Part shown: piece by piece, positions 7,394 to 8,494 of the stretch
Numbering within the stretch: the first letter of the stretch is position 1
How the letters are laid out: each line of letters opens with the position of its first letter
Source: Lentisphaerota bacterium
GTDB lineage: Bacteria; Verrucomicrobiota; Kiritimatiellia; RFP12; UBA3636
Length of the DNA: 8,494 nt
Direction: 5' to 3'
NCBI GenBank assembly: GCA_022837245.1
Contig: JALHHX010000092.1
Location: 1-8,494, forward strand
The notes under the pieces: generated by a model
Told to the model about the DNA's origin: nothing
The model's input: only the letters and a program-made list of their open reading frames with translations
Database searches by the model: none
Position numbers and translations under genes: made by a program

Positions 7394-7654
7394 TTACGGA
7401 CTAGTGAAAAACCGGCACGCCGTCGGGATGAGGAACCCCACTGCGATACCGCCTCCGAAGAGCAGGATCACATGCCAAATGCGAAGTAGCTTTCGCGTTG
7501 AGTCGCCGCGCAACGGAAAGAACAAGAACCATTTTGTGAATTCGGCACCGCAGTTGCTACAGCGCATATTGCGCATGGGGCCAGGAGTGAACTTCATCCA
7601 GTGTGGCTGTTTCATGCGCCAAGATTCATCACCGCGACAATACGGGCATTTCAT
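7394..7654 (-). CDS. Small zinc-ribbon protein with one membrane helix
   Basis: This is an 86-residue protein starting MKCPYC. Two CxxC knuckles (Cys3/Cys6 and Cys32/Cys35, the second in CSNCGAEF) form a zinc-ribbon-like fold. A hydrophobic segment at about 59-78 (IWHVILLFGGGIAVGFLIPT) then predicts a single transmembrane helix near the C-terminus. The ribbon should face the cytoplasm, although topology is an inference. The frame is open up to an ATG at 7732, but that start would overlap lysA by 53 bases and add 26 polar residues without family character. The ATG at 7654 begins exactly at the ribbon, lies 25 bases after the lysA stop, and has GGGGAG about 12 bases upstream. I do not recognise a named family and assign no function beyond likely zinc binding. 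It sits 2 bases upstream of the YkgJ gene. Confidence 0.75.
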   Translation of the reverse strand: MKCPYCRGDESWRMKQPHWMKFTPGPMRNMRCSNCGAEFTKWFLFFPLRGDSTRKLLRIWHVILLFGGGIAVGFLIPTACRFFTSP

Positions 7655-7679
7655 TTTTTTAAGGAACTCCCCGCGTTTG

Positions 7680-8494
7680 TCATTGTCTATCTGCCGTCTG
7701 GCAGAAATCGAGCGTTGCGAAATAGTCGTCAATGGTCTCGGCGCGCCTGATCATCTCAGGGTTGCCATCGGCGCGTACGATCCATTCGGATGATCTAAGC
7801 TTGCCGTTGTAGTTGAAGCCCATCGCGTGGCCGTGGGCACCGGTGTCGTGGATCACGACGATGTCGCCGCGCTCCAGTTCCGGAAGCATGCGGTTGATTG
7901 CGAATTTGTCATTGTTTTCACAGAGCGAACCAGTGACGTCGTACATCGTGTCGCGCGGCGCGTCTTCTTTTCCAATCACTGTTATATGGTGGTATGCGCC
8001 GTAAAGCGCGGGGCGCATCAGGTTCGCCATGCAGGCGTCGAGTCCGGCGTAGTTCTTGTACGTCTTCTTGATGTGGCGCACGCGCGACACGAGCCATCCA
8101 CTGGGACCTGTAATCATGCGTCCACACTCCATGAAAATCTTTGGCTCGGGGTGTCCGGCTGCGACCAGGATGTCGGCGCAGGCTTTTTGAACGCCGCGAC
8201 CGACGGCCTCCAGGTCAACCGCGTCCTGCTCTGGCTTGTAAGGTATCCCTATGCCACCTCCTAGGTTGATGAATTCGAATGTTATGCCGATTTCTTTTGA
8301 AATTTCCGTAACGAGGCGGAAAAGGATGTTCGCGGTTTCCACAAAATAATCGGCTTTTAGTTCGTTCGAGGCAACCATTGTATGGATGCCGAAGCGCTTT
8401 GCGCCCTTGGCTTTTAGGAGACGGTAGCCTTTGATGATCTGGTCATGGGTGAAACCGTATTTTGCCTCCTCGGGCGAGCCGATTATGGCGTTCC
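7680..8494 (-). CDS. lysA: Diaminopimelate decarboxylase, 5' end cut off by the window
   Basis: This PLP-dependent enzyme converts meso-diaminopimelate to L-lysine and CO2, the last step of lysine synthesis. The window holds the C-terminal 270 residues; the frame runs off the right edge, and the residues there (NAIIGSPEEAKYGFTHDQII) belong to the PLP-barrel domain, so the ATG at 8378 is internal. Numbered from the window edge, the PLP-phosphate loop GGGIGIPY is at 78-85, followed by ECGRMITGPSG (122-132), RPALYGAYHHI (160-170) and the catalytic-cysteine motif GSLCENNDKF (188-197, Cys191). The GAHGHAMGFNYNG segment (218-230) carries a conserved Tyr. The PLP lysine lies outside the window. The barrel-loop and ECGRM sequences place it in the LysA branch of group IV decarboxylases and not with ornithine or arginine decarboxylases. 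The stop is TGA at 7682-7680, and downstream genes on the same strand follow closely. Confidence 0.93.
   Translation of the reverse strand, partial: NAIIGSPEEAKYGFTHDQIIKGYRLLKAKGAKRFGIHTMVASNELKADYFVETANILFRLVTEISKEIGITFEFINLGGGIGIPYKPEQDAVDLEAVGRGVQKACADILVAAGHPEPKIFMECGRMITGPSGWLVSRVRHIKKTYKNYAGLDACMANLMRPALYGAYHHITVIGKEDAPRDTMYDVTGSLCENNDKFAINRMLPELERGDIVVIHDTGAHGHAMGFNYNGKLRSSEWIVRADGNPEMIRRAETIDDYFATLDFCQTADRQ

Noticed and set aside
7690..7705. Short hairpin TCTGCC-GTCT-GGCAGA just before the lysA stop
   Set aside because: A 6-bp stem inside coding sequence without a T-run; likely chance.

Overview
The window looks like chromosomal DNA from a Gram-negative bacterium of the Planctomycetes-Verrucomicrobia-Chlamydiae (PVC) superphylum, perhaps Kiritimatiellota or Lentisphaerae. 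This is inference. It rests mainly on the large secreted protein, whose C-terminus pairs a calcium-binding motif (DTDGDTFSNFEEWIAGTDPTD) with a domain ending in a form of 'FYRVRV' (here FHRVRIVE), a combination common in secreted proteins of that group. No rRNA or other firm taxonomic marker is present. There are no tRNAs, CRISPR arrays, insertion sequences or phage genes.

Layout. (1) Positions 2-1138, plus strand: the 3' nine-tenths of phosphoglycerate kinase, closed by a textbook intrinsic terminator at 1192-1220. (2) Positions 1276-3351, plus strand: a two-gene unit with a candidate promoter, a DUF2157-type polytopic membrane protein and a GDYXXLXY-family membrane-anchored protein overlapping by ATGA. 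By eye this unit is richer in A+T than its neighbours. (3) Positions 3381-6872, minus strand, tail to tail with the previous unit: a 1163-residue, multidomain gingipain-like peptidase (family C25). Its signal peptide is encoded upstream in the same frame (6873-7052), with no ATG, GTG or TTG to start it. (4) Positions 7053-7654, minus strand: a YkgJ-type cysteine-cluster protein and a small zinc-ribbon protein with one membrane helix. (5) Positions 7680-8494, minus strand: the 3' part of diaminopimelate decarboxylase (lysA), running off the window.

The minus-strand genes lie in the order lysA, zinc ribbon, YkgJ, C25 peptidase, with gaps of 25 and 2 bases and then a shared reading frame across a TGA, so they could be co-transcribed. 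A functional link among lysine synthesis, two cysteine-rich metal-site proteins and a secreted protease is not evident. pgk and lysA are ordinary housekeeping genes. The most unusual item is the unresolved translation start of the C25 peptidase. The next are its domain architecture, which lacks a recognisable type IX sorting tail, and the poorly understood DUF2157/GDYXXLXY pair. I did not find a convincing new multi-gene system.
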